A DNA stretch of 64,000 bases. Source: VGBK01 sp043810615 (GTDB taxonomy: Bacteria; Actinomycetota; Acidimicrobiia; Spongiisociales; UBA11373). Shown in pieces: positions 51,364-58,767 of this stretch. Under the pieces are notes generated by a model. That model made no database searches, was not told the DNA's origin, and was given only the letters and a program-made list of their open reading frames with translations. The stretch covers positions 1 to 64,000 of the forward strand of contig JBDROA010000092.1 of assembly GCA_043810615.1 (NCBI GenBank), read 5' to 3'. Position 1 is the stretch's first letter. Every line of letters starts with the position of its first letter. The translations under genes and the position numbers were made by a program.

Positions 51364-51405
51364 ATGCGGGCCCGCGGCGTCGACTACCTTGAGGAGGTCG
51401 GCTGA
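51364..51405 (+). CDS. 13-codon leaderless mini-ORF overlapping the next start
   Basis: ATG, 13 codons (MRARGVDYLEEVG) and TGA; the TGA overlaps the next ATG by one base (TGATG). The GAGGAGG ribosome site of the downstream gene lies inside it, so ribosomes translating the mini-ORF would pass over the site. Confidence 0.35.
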   Translation: MRARGVDYLEEVG

Positions 51406-51812
51406 TGCGCCTCACGGTGGCCATGCTCGCCGACTCGGCCCAGGTGTCGGCAGGCAAGCTCTTCGTCCTGGGCGGCGCGTTCGACACCATCAACGCCCGG
51501 TCCTTTCCCGCCGCGGTGCGCGGCCTGTCGGTGGTGCTGGTGGCCGAAGTGGGGCCGGGCGATCGCAACCGCGACCTGCCGATCTCCATTCGCCTCTTCG
51601 ACGAGGACGGCAGCGGCCTGGGAGTGGAGTCGCGAGGCATGATGCGTGTGGGTGCGCCCTCTACCCTCCCGGCCGGGGCCTCCAGCCTGGTCCCCCTGGT
51701 GGCGTCGTTCCTGGGAGTGCGCTTCGCCAGGCCGGGCGGCTACGTCTTCATCGTGGAGCACGAGGACAAGGAGTTGGGCCGCATCCCGTTTCGGGTTCGG
51801 GAGGCGTCGTGA
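51405..51812 (+). CDS. DUF6941-like protein
   Basis: 135 residues; a beta-rich small domain starting MRLTVAMLADSAQVSAGKLFVLGGAFDTI, which fits the DUF6941 family as I recall it. No catalytic residues stand out. It lies in front of a CDP-alcohol phosphatidyltransferase gene with a GTGA overlap. Function unknown. Confidence 0.6.
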   Translation: MRLTVAMLADSAQVSAGKLFVLGGAFDTINARSFPAAVRGLSVVLVAEVGPGDRNRDLPISIRLFDEDGSGLGVESRGMMRVGAPSTLPAGASSLVPLVASFLGVRFARPGGYVFIVEHEDKELGRIPFRVREAS

Positions 51813-52378
51813 AGCGGCGGGTCCTCACTATTCCCAACCTGGTGTCGGCCGTGCGCCTGGCGCTGGTGCCCGTGTTCCTGTGGCTGCTGTTCGGCGCCGA
51901 CGACCCCCTGGCGGCCGGCCTGCTCCTCGGCGGCATCGGCGCCACGGACTGGGTGGACGGCTACCTGGCGCGGCGCCTCAACCAGGTGTCCGAGTTGGGC
52001 AAGCTGCTCGACCCCATCGCCGACCGGTTCGCCATCACGGCGGCCGTCATCGGAGGCTGGGTCGCCGGCGTGTTGCCGTGGCCGGTGGCAGCGGCTCTGG
52101 CGGGGCGCGAATCGATCATCGCCGTCGGAGCTGTGGTCGCTGCCTGGCGCTGGCAGGCCCGGGTCGAGGTGCGGTACCTGGGCAAGGTAGCCACCTTCGG
52201 CCTCTACTCCGCCATCGGCTCGTTCTACGTGTACGCCGGGTTCGACCATCCCTTCTTCCTCTGGTGGGCCTGGGCGGTGGTCATCCCGAGCCTGGTGCTC
52301 TACTACGTCGTGGGCGCCCAGTACATCGCCGACGTCACGGCGGCACGCCGCCGGGCGCTCTCGGTATCCTCTTCCTGA
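51809..52378 (+). CDS. CDP-alcohol phosphatidyltransferase (PgsA-like)
   Basis: 189 residues with about five membrane helices. The full family signature D-x2-DG-x2-AR-x8-G-x3-D-x3-D is present as DWVDGYLARR...GKLLDPIADR (about 47-72). It joins a CDP-diacylglycerol to an alcohol, probably glycerol 3-phosphate or similar. In Mycobacterium pgsA2 (Rv1822) also precedes gcvH. GTG start. Confidence 0.88.
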   Translation: MKRRVLTIPNLVSAVRLALVPVFLWLLFGADDPLAAGLLLGGIGATDWVDGYLARRLNQVSELGKLLDPIADRFAITAAVIGGWVAGVLPWPVAAALAGRESIIAVGAVVAAWRWQARVEVRYLGKVATFGLYSAIGSFYVYAGFDHPFFLWWAWAVVIPSLVLYYVVGAQYIADVTAARRRALSVSSS

Positions 52379-52397
52379 CGCCGATCAGGAGGAGCGG

Positions 52398-52775
52398 GTG
52401 GAAGTCCCCGAGGACCGCCGCTATACGGACCAGCACGAGTGGGCCCTCATCGAGGAGAGCGGGGTGCGCCTCGGCATCACCGACTACGCCCAGCAGGCCC
52501 TCGGCGAGGTGGTCTTCGTCGGCCTGCCCGAGGCGGGACGCCGGGTGGATGCCGGGGAAATGGTGGCCGAGATCGACTCCACCAAGTCCGTGGCCGAGGT
52601 CTACGCGCCTCTCGCCGGGGTGGTCGTCGAGGTGAATGCCGTCCTGGCCGAGCATCCCGAACTGGTCAACTCCGACCCGTACGGTTCGGGCTGGTTCATC
52701 CTCCTCGGAGCGGACGATACCGGTGCGCTCAACTCCCTGCTCGACGCCGCGGCCTACCGCGCCCTGGTCGGGTAG
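52398..52775 (+). CDS. gcvH: Glycine cleavage system H protein
   Basis: 125 residues. The lipoyl site is the Lys in EIDSTKSVAEVYAP (about 60), with DYAQQALGEVVFVGLPEAG before it. It carries the aminomethyl group between P and T proteins. GTG start with AGGAGGAG. The P-protein subunits are at 57.4-60.3 kb; no gcvT or lpd is in the window. Confidence 0.95.
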   Translation: MEVPEDRRYTDQHEWALIEESGVRLGITDYAQQALGEVVFVGLPEAGRRVDAGEMVAEIDSTKSVAEVYAPLAGVVVEVNAVLAEHPELVNSDPYGSGWFILLGADDTGALNSLLDAAAYRALVG

Positions 52776-52851
52776 CGGTCGGGCCTGCAGCTCACCGCCA
52801 GGCTCCCAGACCGGCGCGCCGGCGCAGTCGGGCCGGGGCGGGCCTCGCCGC

Positions 52852-52872
52852 CTCTCGACCGCCGGTCGAGGG
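52852..52872 (+). terminator. Hairpin between gcvH and garA
   Basis: CTCGACC/GGTCGAG stem of 7 bp, extended by two weaker pairs, with a 3-base loop, followed by TTT at 52873-52875. Confidence 0.5.
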
Positions 52873-52888
52873 TTTCGGGGTGGGGGAC

Positions 52889-52894
52889 TACCAT
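52889..52894 (+). promoter_or_regulatory. -10 box of leaderless garA
   Basis: TACCAT, 7 bases, ATG at 52902. Confidence 0.5.
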
Positions 52895-52901
52895 TGAGGC
52901 C

Positions 52902-53336
52902 ATGGACCCCAGCGACGAGGCCGGGCGGCACCCCCGCGAGAAGTCGGCGGACTCCGAGACCGACGCCACCCTCACCTACAATCCGGTGGACGAGGTTCGG
53001 CGCATCCGGGCCCGGGAGGCTGCGGCCGGCATCCCGGGCCTCGAAGGCTTCGCCCTGGTGGTAACCGAAGGGCCCCTGCGGGGCGCCCACTGGCATCTCG
53101 ACGACGGCGTGCACGAGGCCGGGCGCAACACCGCGGCTACGGTGTTCCTCGACGACATCACGGTCTCACGCCACCATGCGGCCTTCCACGTCGAGGGACG
53201 GCGCTTCCTGCTTCGCGACCTGGGGTCCACAAACGGGACCTACGTCAACGGCAAACTGGCCGAGGAGGCGGAGTTGAGCCCCGGCGACGAGGTGATCATC
53301 GGCCGGTTCCACCTCGTTGTGGCGCGCGGGGCATGA
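52902..53336 (+). CDS. garA: FHA-domain protein of the GarA/OdhI type
   Basis: 144 residues. An N-terminal acidic tail with a Thr-containing kinase site region (SETDATLTYNP, about 25-35) precedes an FHA domain: GRNTAATVFLDDITVSRHHAAF (about 73-94) and LRDLGSTNGTYVNG. GarA binds and inhibits 2-oxoglutarate-using enzymes unless its tail is phosphorylated by PknB/PknG-type kinases. The typical ETTSVFR site is changed here, so the regulatory Thr is uncertain. Sits between gcvH and merR as in mycobacteria. Confidence 0.88.
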   Translation: MDPSDEAGRHPREKSADSETDATLTYNPVDEVRRIRAREAAAGIPGLEGFALVVTEGPLRGAHWHLDDGVHEAGRNTAATVFLDDITVSRHHAAFHVEGRRFLLRDLGSTNGTYVNGKLAEEAELSPGDEVIIGRFHLVVARGA

Positions 53337-54028
53337 GCGAGCGCCGTGCCCTGGCCATAGGCGAGGTGATCGACCTCCTCCAGGAGGAGTTCCCGGATGT
53401 GAGCATCTCCAAGCTGCGCTTCCTGGAGACCCAGGGCCTGGTCCGGCCCGTGCGCAGCCCGTCCGGCTACCGGCAGTTCCGAGCCCCCGACGTCGAGCGC
53501 ATCCGCTACATCCTCCGGCAGCAGCGTGACCACTTCCTGCCGCTGAAGGTGATCAAGTCCAAGCTGGCCGCCTGGGAGCGGGGGGAGGAGCCCACCGTCT
53601 CCCCGGCGTCGGGCCCCCTTCCCGAGGCCTACTTCGCCGGAGGGAAGGCGCGCATGTCGGCCGACGAACTCGCCCGCGCCGCCGGCGTACCCCTGGATCT
53701 GGTGCACCGCCTGGTGGAGCACGGGGTGCTCGACCGGCGCCCCGGGCCCGGGGGCGAACTGCAGTTCGGCGAGAACGACGCCGCCGTCTCCCGCGCCGCC
53801 CAGCGCCTGGTCTCCCGGGGCCTGGAGCCGCGCCACGTGAAGTCGTTGTGCCTCGCTTCCCACCGCGAGGTGGACCTGCTCTCCCAGTTGGCCGGGCCGC
53901 TCCTGCGGCACCGCACCCCCGCCGGGCGCCGTCAGGCAGCCGAGGTCCTCGCCGACTGCGCCCAGGCGGCGCGTGACCTGCAGGACGCCGTGGTGCGGTC
54001 CCGGCTCCGGGACCTGCTGGAGGGCTGA
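53333..54028 (+). CDS. MerR-family regulator, FtsR (Rv1828) type
   Basis: 231 residues. The N-terminal winged helix (AIGEVIDLLQEEFPDVSISKLRFLETQGLVRPVRSPSGYR) and recognition wing are MerR-like; the C-terminal region is a long helical domain, no metal-binding cysteines. The orthologous mycobacterial/corynebacterial protein (FtsR/Rv1828) controls ftsZ. Overlaps garA by four bases. Confidence 0.85.
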   Translation: MSERRALAIGEVIDLLQEEFPDVSISKLRFLETQGLVRPVRSPSGYRQFRAPDVERIRYILRQQRDHFLPLKVIKSKLAAWERGEEPTVSPASGPLPEAYFAGGKARMSADELARAAGVPLDLVHRLVEHGVLDRRPGPGGELQFGENDAAVSRAAQRLVSRGLEPRHVKSLCLASHREVDLLSQLAGPLLRHRTPAGRRQAAEVLADCAQAARDLQDAVVRSRLRDLLEG

Positions 54029-54031
54029 GCC

Positions 54032-55087
54032 TTGCCCGGCGTCGCCGCTCTCGTGTTGTCGCTGGGGTTGCCTTTGGCGTCGCTGGCCCCACTAGGCCCA
54101 TCCCTGCCCCCGTTGCCCATCGCCGCCTTTCCGGACCACGAGCCGCCGGTGCTGTCGTCCCGGTCCTGGGCGCTGTACTCGGTGGACGAGGCCGCCCTCG
54201 TCTGGGCGGCGGGCGCCGATGAGGTCCGAGCCCCGGCCTCGGTCACCAAGGTGATGACCGCCCTGGTAGTGGTGGAACAGGGTGTGGAACCCGGCGAGGA
54301 GGTCACAATCAGCGCCCGGGCGGCAAGCGAGCCGATCGGGTACGCGGGCCAGCAGAAGGTCTACGAAGGCGAGGTGTGGACCGTCGAGGCGCTGCTGGCC
54401 GACCTGCTGGTCTACTCCGACAATGGGGCCGCCGTCGCCCTCGCCGAGCACACCGCCGGGTCGGTCCAGGCCTTCGTCGACTTGATGAACCACAAGGCCG
54501 TCACCCTGGGAATGACGAGCACCCGCTTCGAGAACCCCAACGGCCTCGACGAGGAAGGGCACGTCTCATCGGCCCGGGATCTCATCCGGCTGGGGACGGC
54601 GGCCATACAGGAGCCCCGCATCACCCGCATTACCCGCCTCAAGTTCGTGAGCTTCAACCCGGGCGGGCGCGTCATGGACGTCCGCAACACCAATCGGCTC
54701 CTCGGGACCTTCCCCGGGGTGCTCGGCTTGAAGACGGGCGATACCGCCGCCGCCGGGGAGGTACTGCTCTCCTACGCCACGCTGGCGCACGAGGACTTCC
54801 TCGGTGCGGTAATGGGGTCCACCGACCACATGAGCGACACCGCCGATCTGCTGGCCTATGCCGGGCGGGTCCTGGGGCCTCAGGACCACTTCTACGCCGC
54901 AGGCTCTCACCTGGACGAACTGGCGGAGTGGCCGGCCTGGAGGCGGACCCGCCTGGCCGCCGCCGGGCCCCTGGACGACGGGAAGCGCCCGGACGCCCCG
55001 GTGCCGCTGAGCCCCGCCCAGCAGGACCTGGCCGCCGCCCTGCGCGACTTGCTGCCCGCCCTGCTCGGGGGAGACGCCGAGTCATGA
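54032..55087 (+). CDS. dacA: D-alanyl-D-alanine carboxypeptidase (PBP5-like)
   Basis: 351 residues. Signal-like hydrophobic start (1-28), SxxK motif ASVTKVMTAL (about 69-73), SxN in YSDNGAAVAL (about 130) and KTG in LKTGDTAAAG (about 236). A serine peptidase of family S11 trimming peptidoglycan stem peptides. TTG at 54032 has GGAGGG 7 bases upstream. The C-terminus lacks the usual amphipathic anchor. Confidence 0.9.
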   Translation: MPGVAALVLSLGLPLASLAPLGPSLPPLPIAAFPDHEPPVLSSRSWALYSVDEAALVWAAGADEVRAPASVTKVMTALVVVEQGVEPGEEVTISARAASEPIGYAGQQKVYEGEVWTVEALLADLLVYSDNGAAVALAEHTAGSVQAFVDLMNHKAVTLGMTSTRFENPNGLDEEGHVSSARDLIRLGTAAIQEPRITRITRLKFVSFNPGGRVMDVRNTNRLLGTFPGVLGLKTGDTAAAGEVLLSYATLAHEDFLGAVMGSTDHMSDTADLLAYAGRVLGPQDHFYAAGSHLDELAEWPAWRRTRLAAAGPLDDGKRPDAPVPLSPAQQDLAAALRDLLPALLGGDAES

Positions 55088-55686
55088 CCGGGGGAGAGCG
55101 GCCGGCGGGGGTGATCGCCGAGGTGGTGTCGGCCGCCGCCATCGCCGCTCGCATCACCGAGATGGGCGCTGCCATCCGGGCCGACTACGCCGGCCGCGAG
55201 CCCGTGCTGCTGGGGGTGCTCCAAGGAGCCGTACCGTTCCTGGCCGACCTCAGCCGGCAGCTCCCGCCCCGTCTCGACATCGACTTCCTCAGCCTGACGC
55301 GCTTCGGGTCGGAGGGCCGGGTGGGCATCGCCGTGGACAGCGCCACTTCCATCGCCGGCCGCCACGTGCTGCTGATCGAGGACATCGTCGACACCGGCCT
55401 CACCCTCTCCTACCTTCTCGGCCTCCTCGAGACCCGGGACCCGGCCTCCCTGGCCACCGCCACCCTCCTCGACAAGCGGACCCGTCGGATCGTCGACGTC
55501 CCGCTTCGCTACCGCGGCTTCGAGGTCGGCGACGAGTTCCTGCTCGGCTACGGCCTCGACTGGGAGGGGCGCTACCGCAACCTCCCCGGCCTCTGGGCGG
55601 TTCTCGACCTGGCCGCCTTTCGCCTCAACCCGGAGATGGCCACCCGCGGCCTTTACGGCGGGGCCGGTGATAAGGTGATCGCATGA
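55084..55686 (+). CDS. hpt: Hypoxanthine-guanine phosphoribosyltransferase
   Basis: 200 residues. PRPP motif VLLIEDIVDTGLTLSYLL (about 99) and GVLQGAVPFLADLSR are typical of HPRT; purine contacts lie in the VGDEFLLGYGLDW region near the C-terminus. Salvages hypoxanthine and guanine. ATG overlaps the dacA stop; in turn it overlaps bfn by four bases. Confidence 0.9.
   Translation: MTGGERPAGVIAEVVSAAAIAARITEMGAAIRADYAGREPVLLGVLQGAVPFLADLSRQLPPRLDIDFLSLTRFGSEGRVGIAVDSATSIAGRHVLLIEDIVDTGLTLSYLLGLLETRDPASLATATLLDKRTRRIVDVPLRYRGFEVGDEFLLGYGLDWEGRYRNLPGLWAVLDLAAFRLNPEMATRGLYGGAGDKVIA
55671..55676 (+). promoter_or_regulatory. -10 box of the bifunctional nuclease gene
   Basis: TAAGGT inside the hpt end, 6 bases before the ATG at 55683; would give a second, leaderless transcript. 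Confidence 0.35.
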
Positions 55687-56171
55687 GCGACGGCGTGCCG
55701 GTGGAGCTGGTCGGGGTGCGGATCGAGCTCCCCAGCAACCAGCCGATCGTGCTCCTCAAGGAGGTCGAGGGGACGCGCTACCTGCCCATTTGGATCGGGG
55801 CGGGGGAGGCCACCGCCATTGCCTTCGCCCTGGAGGGGGTGCGGCCGCAGCGCCCCCTGACCCACGACCTGCTGAAGCTCTCCGTGGAGGCCCTCGACGC
55901 CACAGTGCAGCGGGTGGTGGTCACCGAGATGCGCGAGGGCATCTACTACGCCAACCTCGTGCTGGCCCGTGAGGGCGAGGAGATCACTGTCTCCTCCCGG
56001 CCCTCCGATGCCCTCGCCCTGGCCGCCCGCACCGGCTCGCCCATCTTCGTATCCCCGCAGGTCCTCGAAGAGTCCGGGGTGGAGATCCGCGACGAGGAGG
56101 AAGAGGACGAGGTGGCTCGCTTCCGCAACTTCCTCGATAGCGTCAAGCCCGAGGATTTCGAGTCGGCCTGA
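55683..56171 (+). CDS. Bifunctional nuclease family protein (Rv1829 type)
   Basis: 162 residues. VELVGVRIELPSNQPIVLLKEVEG and LPIWIGAGEATAIAFALEG (about 35-55), then DLLKLSVEALDA and SRPSDALALAAR, are the DUF151/BFN hallmarks seen in UvrBC-like nucleases of plants and in Rv1829. RNase/DNase activity has been reported for the plant family; the bacterial function is unclear. Followed by a UUCG hairpin. Confidence 0.87.
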   Translation: MSDGVPVELVGVRIELPSNQPIVLLKEVEGTRYLPIWIGAGEATAIAFALEGVRPQRPLTHDLLKLSVEALDATVQRVVVTEMREGIYYANLVLAREGEEITVSSRPSDALALAARTGSPIFVSPQVLEESGVEIRDEEEEDEVARFRNFLDSVKPEDFESA

Positions 56172-56216
56172 GGGCGGCCTCGCCCCTGGTCGGGTCCGCC
56201 GCCGGGGCCCCTGCCC

Positions 56217-56238
56217 ACGACCGGGCTTCGGCCGTCGT
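56217..56238 (+). terminator. UUCG hairpin after the nuclease gene
   Basis: A stem with two one-base bulges closed by a TTCG tetraloop, about 45 bases past the stop. Confidence 0.35.
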
Positions 56239-56255
56239 CGGCGAGTTCTCCACAG

Positions 56256-56271
56256 GGGTTGTTGACAACCC
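56256..56271. promoter_or_regulatory. 16-bp palindrome over the -35 of merR
   Basis: GGGTTGT-TG-ACAACCC, perfect 7-bp arms, with the -35 TTGACA inside it. A dimeric regulator bound here would block the promoter; autoregulation by the downstream MerR protein is plausible but not shown. Confidence 0.6.
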
Positions 56272-56290
56272 GGGGGCCCGGCTCTAGTTT
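56262..56290 (+). promoter_or_regulatory. Strong promoter of the merR operon
   Basis: TTGACA, 17 bases, TAGTTT: the best consensus match in the window. It gives an untranslated leader of about 45 bases before the GTG at 56343, which has a GGGGAGGTGAG site. Confidence 0.7.
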
Positions 56291-56342
56291 CACAGCCGTA
56301 GTTCCATGGATCGGAATTGCGCATGTGTAAGCTCGCGGGGAG

Positions 56343-56819
56343 GTGAGCCACGCCGTGAGGGACGAACAGGGCTATCGGGCCCCACAGGTCTGCAAGATCG
56401 TCGGGATCACGTATCGCCAGCTCGACTACTGGGCGCGCACCGGGCTGCTGGAGCCCAGCATCCGGGCCGCGGCCGGTTCGGGCTCGCAACGCCTCTACGC
56501 CTTCCCGGACATCGTGCAGCTCCGGGTGGTGAAACGCCTCCTCGACGCCGGCATGAGCCTGAAGCGGATCCGCCAGGCCATGCGCATCCTCTCCGATCAG
56601 CTCCACAGCGAGCGGCCCCTCGCCGACGTCACCCTGCTCTCCGACGGCTCCACCATCTATGCCGCCCATAGCGCCGACGAGGTAGTCGACGTGTTCCGCC
56701 GCGGCCAGGGGGTCTTCGGAATCGCCGTAGGTCCGGTGCTCGAGGAGCTCGAAGGGGAGCTGCATCGGCTGTTCCCCGAGCCCCGGCCGCTCGAAGTCAC
56801 CGTGCCCATCGAAGCGTGA
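56343..56819 (+). CDS. MerR-family regulator (Rv1830 type)
   Basis: 158 residues. N-terminal winged helix GYRAPQVCKIVGITYRQLDYWARTGLLEPS (about 9-40) then RLYAFPDIVQLRVVKRLLDAG, as in HspR-like/Rv1830 regulators, and a helical C-terminus. No metal-binding cysteine set. Its strong promoter holds a palindrome. It overlaps the nuclease-like gene by GTGA. Confidence 0.87.
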   Translation: MSHAVRDEQGYRAPQVCKIVGITYRQLDYWARTGLLEPSIRAAAGSGSQRLYAFPDIVQLRVVKRLLDAGMSLKRIRQAMRILSDQLHSERPLADVTLLSDGSTIYAAHSADEVVDVFRRGQGVFGIAVGPVLEELEGELHRLFPEPRPLEVTVPIEA

Positions 56820-57262
56820 CCCGTCTCACCGCCATCGACGAGTTCGCCTCCCCGGCCGACGCCGTGGACTTCGCCCACCAGAGCGAGAAGCAGTTCGCCC
56901 GGCTCCTCGACTTCTATGGGATCGACTGGCAGTACGAGCCCCGCTCCTTCCCCGTCGAATTCGATGCCGAGAGCAACCCCACGGGCTACTTCACCCCCGA
57001 TTTCTACCTCCCCGACGAGGACGTGTTCATCGAGATCACCACGATGAACCAGAAGCTGGTCACCAAGAAGAACCGCAAAGTGCGGCTGCTGCGAGCCCGT
57101 TACCCCGAGGTGCGCTGCAAGATCTTCTACCAGCGGGACTACCTCCACCTGATCGTGAAGTACGGCCTCGAAGCGGCAGAGGTCGAGGGGGAACCCGCAC
57201 TGCCGACCCGCCTGCCCGGTCCTCCGCAGGTGGTCAACCTCGGCGCTGCCGAGACCGGATGA
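56816..57262 (+). CDS. Small PD-(D/E)xK-like protein, unknown function
   Basis: 148 residues. A segment GYFTPDFYLPDEDVFIEITTMNQ (about 58-80) looks like a PD-(D/E)xK nuclease core (Pro-Asp, then Glu-Ile-Thr), preceded by Lys/Arg-rich helices QFARLLDFYGIDWQYEPRSF. Such a core suits restriction-like nucleases, but here Thr sits where Lys usually is (E-I-T), so it may be inactive or a variant. Co-transcribed with merR. I cannot assign a function. Confidence 0.6.
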   Translation: MTRLTAIDEFASPADAVDFAHQSEKQFARLLDFYGIDWQYEPRSFPVEFDAESNPTGYFTPDFYLPDEDVFIEITTMNQKLVTKKNRKVRLLRARYPEVRCKIFYQRDYLHLIVKYGLEAAEVEGEPALPTRLPGPPQVVNLGAAETG

Positions 57263-57300
57263 CCCGGACCGCCGGCGAGAGAGCGGCGAGGGCCCGGCGC

Positions 57301-57306
57301 TAGGCT
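57301..57306 (+). promoter_or_regulatory. -10 box upstream of gcvPA
   Basis: TAGGCT, 7 bases, GTG at 57314; about 120 bases before the gcvPA start. Confidence 0.4.
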
Positions 57307-57313
57307 GGGCCCG

Positions 57314-57433
57314 GTGATCGTCGGCCGTTCCTTCCGGCTTTCCCCCGGAGCGCACGCCCAGCACGGCGTCCTCCCGACTGGGGGCGCGGCTTGCGGCGAT
57401 ACGGCCTCCGGCATACCCGCTCGGGGGACTTAG
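57314..57433 (+). CDS. 39-codon leader ORF overlapping gcvPA start
   Basis: GTG, 39 codons (starting MIVGRSFRLSPGAH), TAG; the TAG overlaps the GTG of gcvPA (TAGTG). Small, with six or so Gly and one Cys. It could be a leader peptide for gcvPA or simply an open frame over a regulatory RNA. Confidence 0.35.
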   Translation: MIVGRSFRLSPGAHAQHGVLPTGGAACGDTASGIPARGT

Positions 57434-58767
57434 TGGACTTCACCCCGCACACTCCCGCCGACATCGAGCGGATGCTGGCCGCCCTGGGCCACAACGCCGT
57501 CGAGGACCTGTTCGCCCACCTCCCGCCGGAGTCCCGGCCGCAGCGAGACCTCGACCTTCCCGAGCCCATGGCCGAGGTCGAGGTCATGCGGCACCTCTCC
57601 GGCCTCGCGGCGCGCAACGTTTCGGACCTGGTGTGCTTCGCCGGCGGGGGGGTGTACGACCACTACTTGCCGCCGACGGTGAGGGCCCTGACCTTGCGGC
57701 CCGAGTTCGTCACCTCCTACACCCCGTACCAGGCTGAGGTGTCGCAGGGGGTGCTGCAGGCCCTCTACGAGTATCAGTCGATGGTGGCGGCCATCACCGG
57801 CCTGCCGGTGGCCAACGCCTCCCTCTACGACGGGGCCACCGCTGCCCTCGAAGCGGTGAACCTGGCGGTGGGGGCGACGGGCCGACGCACCGTGTGGGTC
57901 TCTCGGGGGCTGTCCCCGCGGGCCCGGGAAGTGCTGGCCACCTGCGCCCCGGCCCGGGACCTGGCCGTCGTGGAGCACCCCCTGGCCGAGGGCCGCACCG
58001 TGTGGAAGCCCGATGCTGGTCCCGAACCGGCACTGCTGCTGCTGGCCCAGCCCAACTACCTGGGGGTAGTGGAGGACTACGACACCGCGGTCGGCCTGGC
58101 CCGGGCCAAGGGCGCCCTGGCCGCGGCCTCCGTGGACCCCATGCTCCTGGGGGTGCTTCGCTCCCCGGGTGCCGCCGGCTGCGACATCGCCCTGGGGGAT
58201 GCTCAGCCTCTGGGCACGCCGCTCTCTTTCGGGGGTCCGGGCCTGGGCCTCTTTGCCACCAGTGCCGCCCTCATGCGCCGGGTCCCGGGGCGCCTCGTGG
58301 GCCGCACCCTGGACGAGGACGGACGGGTCGCCTACACCCTCACCCTGCGCACCCGCGAGCAGGATATCCGCCGTGAGAAGGCCTCCTCCAACATCTGCAC
58401 CAACCAGGGCCTCAACGCCGTCGCGGCGGCCGTGCATCTGGCCTGGCTGGGCCCCGGTGGGCTGGCCGAGGCCGGCCGCCAGAGCGTCCACAAGGCCCAC
58501 TACCTGGCCGAAAGACTCGGCCGAATCGCCGGGGTGCGCCTGGCCGTGGCCGCTCCGTTCGCCCGCGAGTTCGCCATTGAGTTGCCCGCCGAGCCCGTGC
58601 CGGTGGTGGCGGCCATGGCGGAGAGCGGCTACCTGGCCGGAATCCCGCTCTCGGCGGACTACCCCGAACTGCCCCGCAGCCTCCTGGTGGCGGTAACGGA
58701 GAAGCGCAGCCGCACAGAGTTGGATGGTTTCGCCGCGGCCCTCGAGGAGGTTCTCCGCATTGCCTGA
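57433..58767 (+). CDS. gcvPA: Glycine dehydrogenase (decarboxylating) subunit 1
   Basis: 444 residues of the P-protein N-terminal half: DFTPHTPADIERMLAALG at the start, YTPYQAEVSQGVLQALYEYQS and NASLYDGATA. With subunit 2 it decarboxylates glycine and hands the aminomethyl group to GcvH. GTG at 57433 chosen because the family starts here (xDFTPHT) and GGGGGA lies upstream; a TTG at 57391 is an alternative. The split P-protein contrasts with the single gcvB of mycobacteria. Confidence 0.93.
   Translation: MDFTPHTPADIERMLAALGHNAVEDLFAHLPPESRPQRDLDLPEPMAEVEVMRHLSGLAARNVSDLVCFAGGGVYDHYLPPTVRALTLRPEFVTSYTPYQAEVSQGVLQALYEYQSMVAAITGLPVANASLYDGATAALEAVNLAVGATGRRTVWVSRGLSPRAREVLATCAPARDLAVVEHPLAEGRTVWKPDAGPEPALLLLAQPNYLGVVEDYDTAVGLARAKGALAAASVDPMLLGVLRSPGAAGCDIALGDAQPLGTPLSFGGPGLGLFATSAALMRRVPGRLVGRTLDEDGRVAYTLTLRTREQDIRREKASSNICTNQGLNAVAAAVHLAWLGPGGLAEAGRQSVHKAHYLAERLGRIAGVRLAVAAPFAREFAIELPAEPVPVVAAMAESGYLAGIPLSADYPELPRSLLVAVTEKRSRTELDGFAAALEEVLRIA

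Noticed and set aside
57307..57432. Classical glycine riboswitch before gcvPA
   Set aside because: I could not find the conserved core sequence of the glycine aptamer in this leader; only a covariance-model search could decide.
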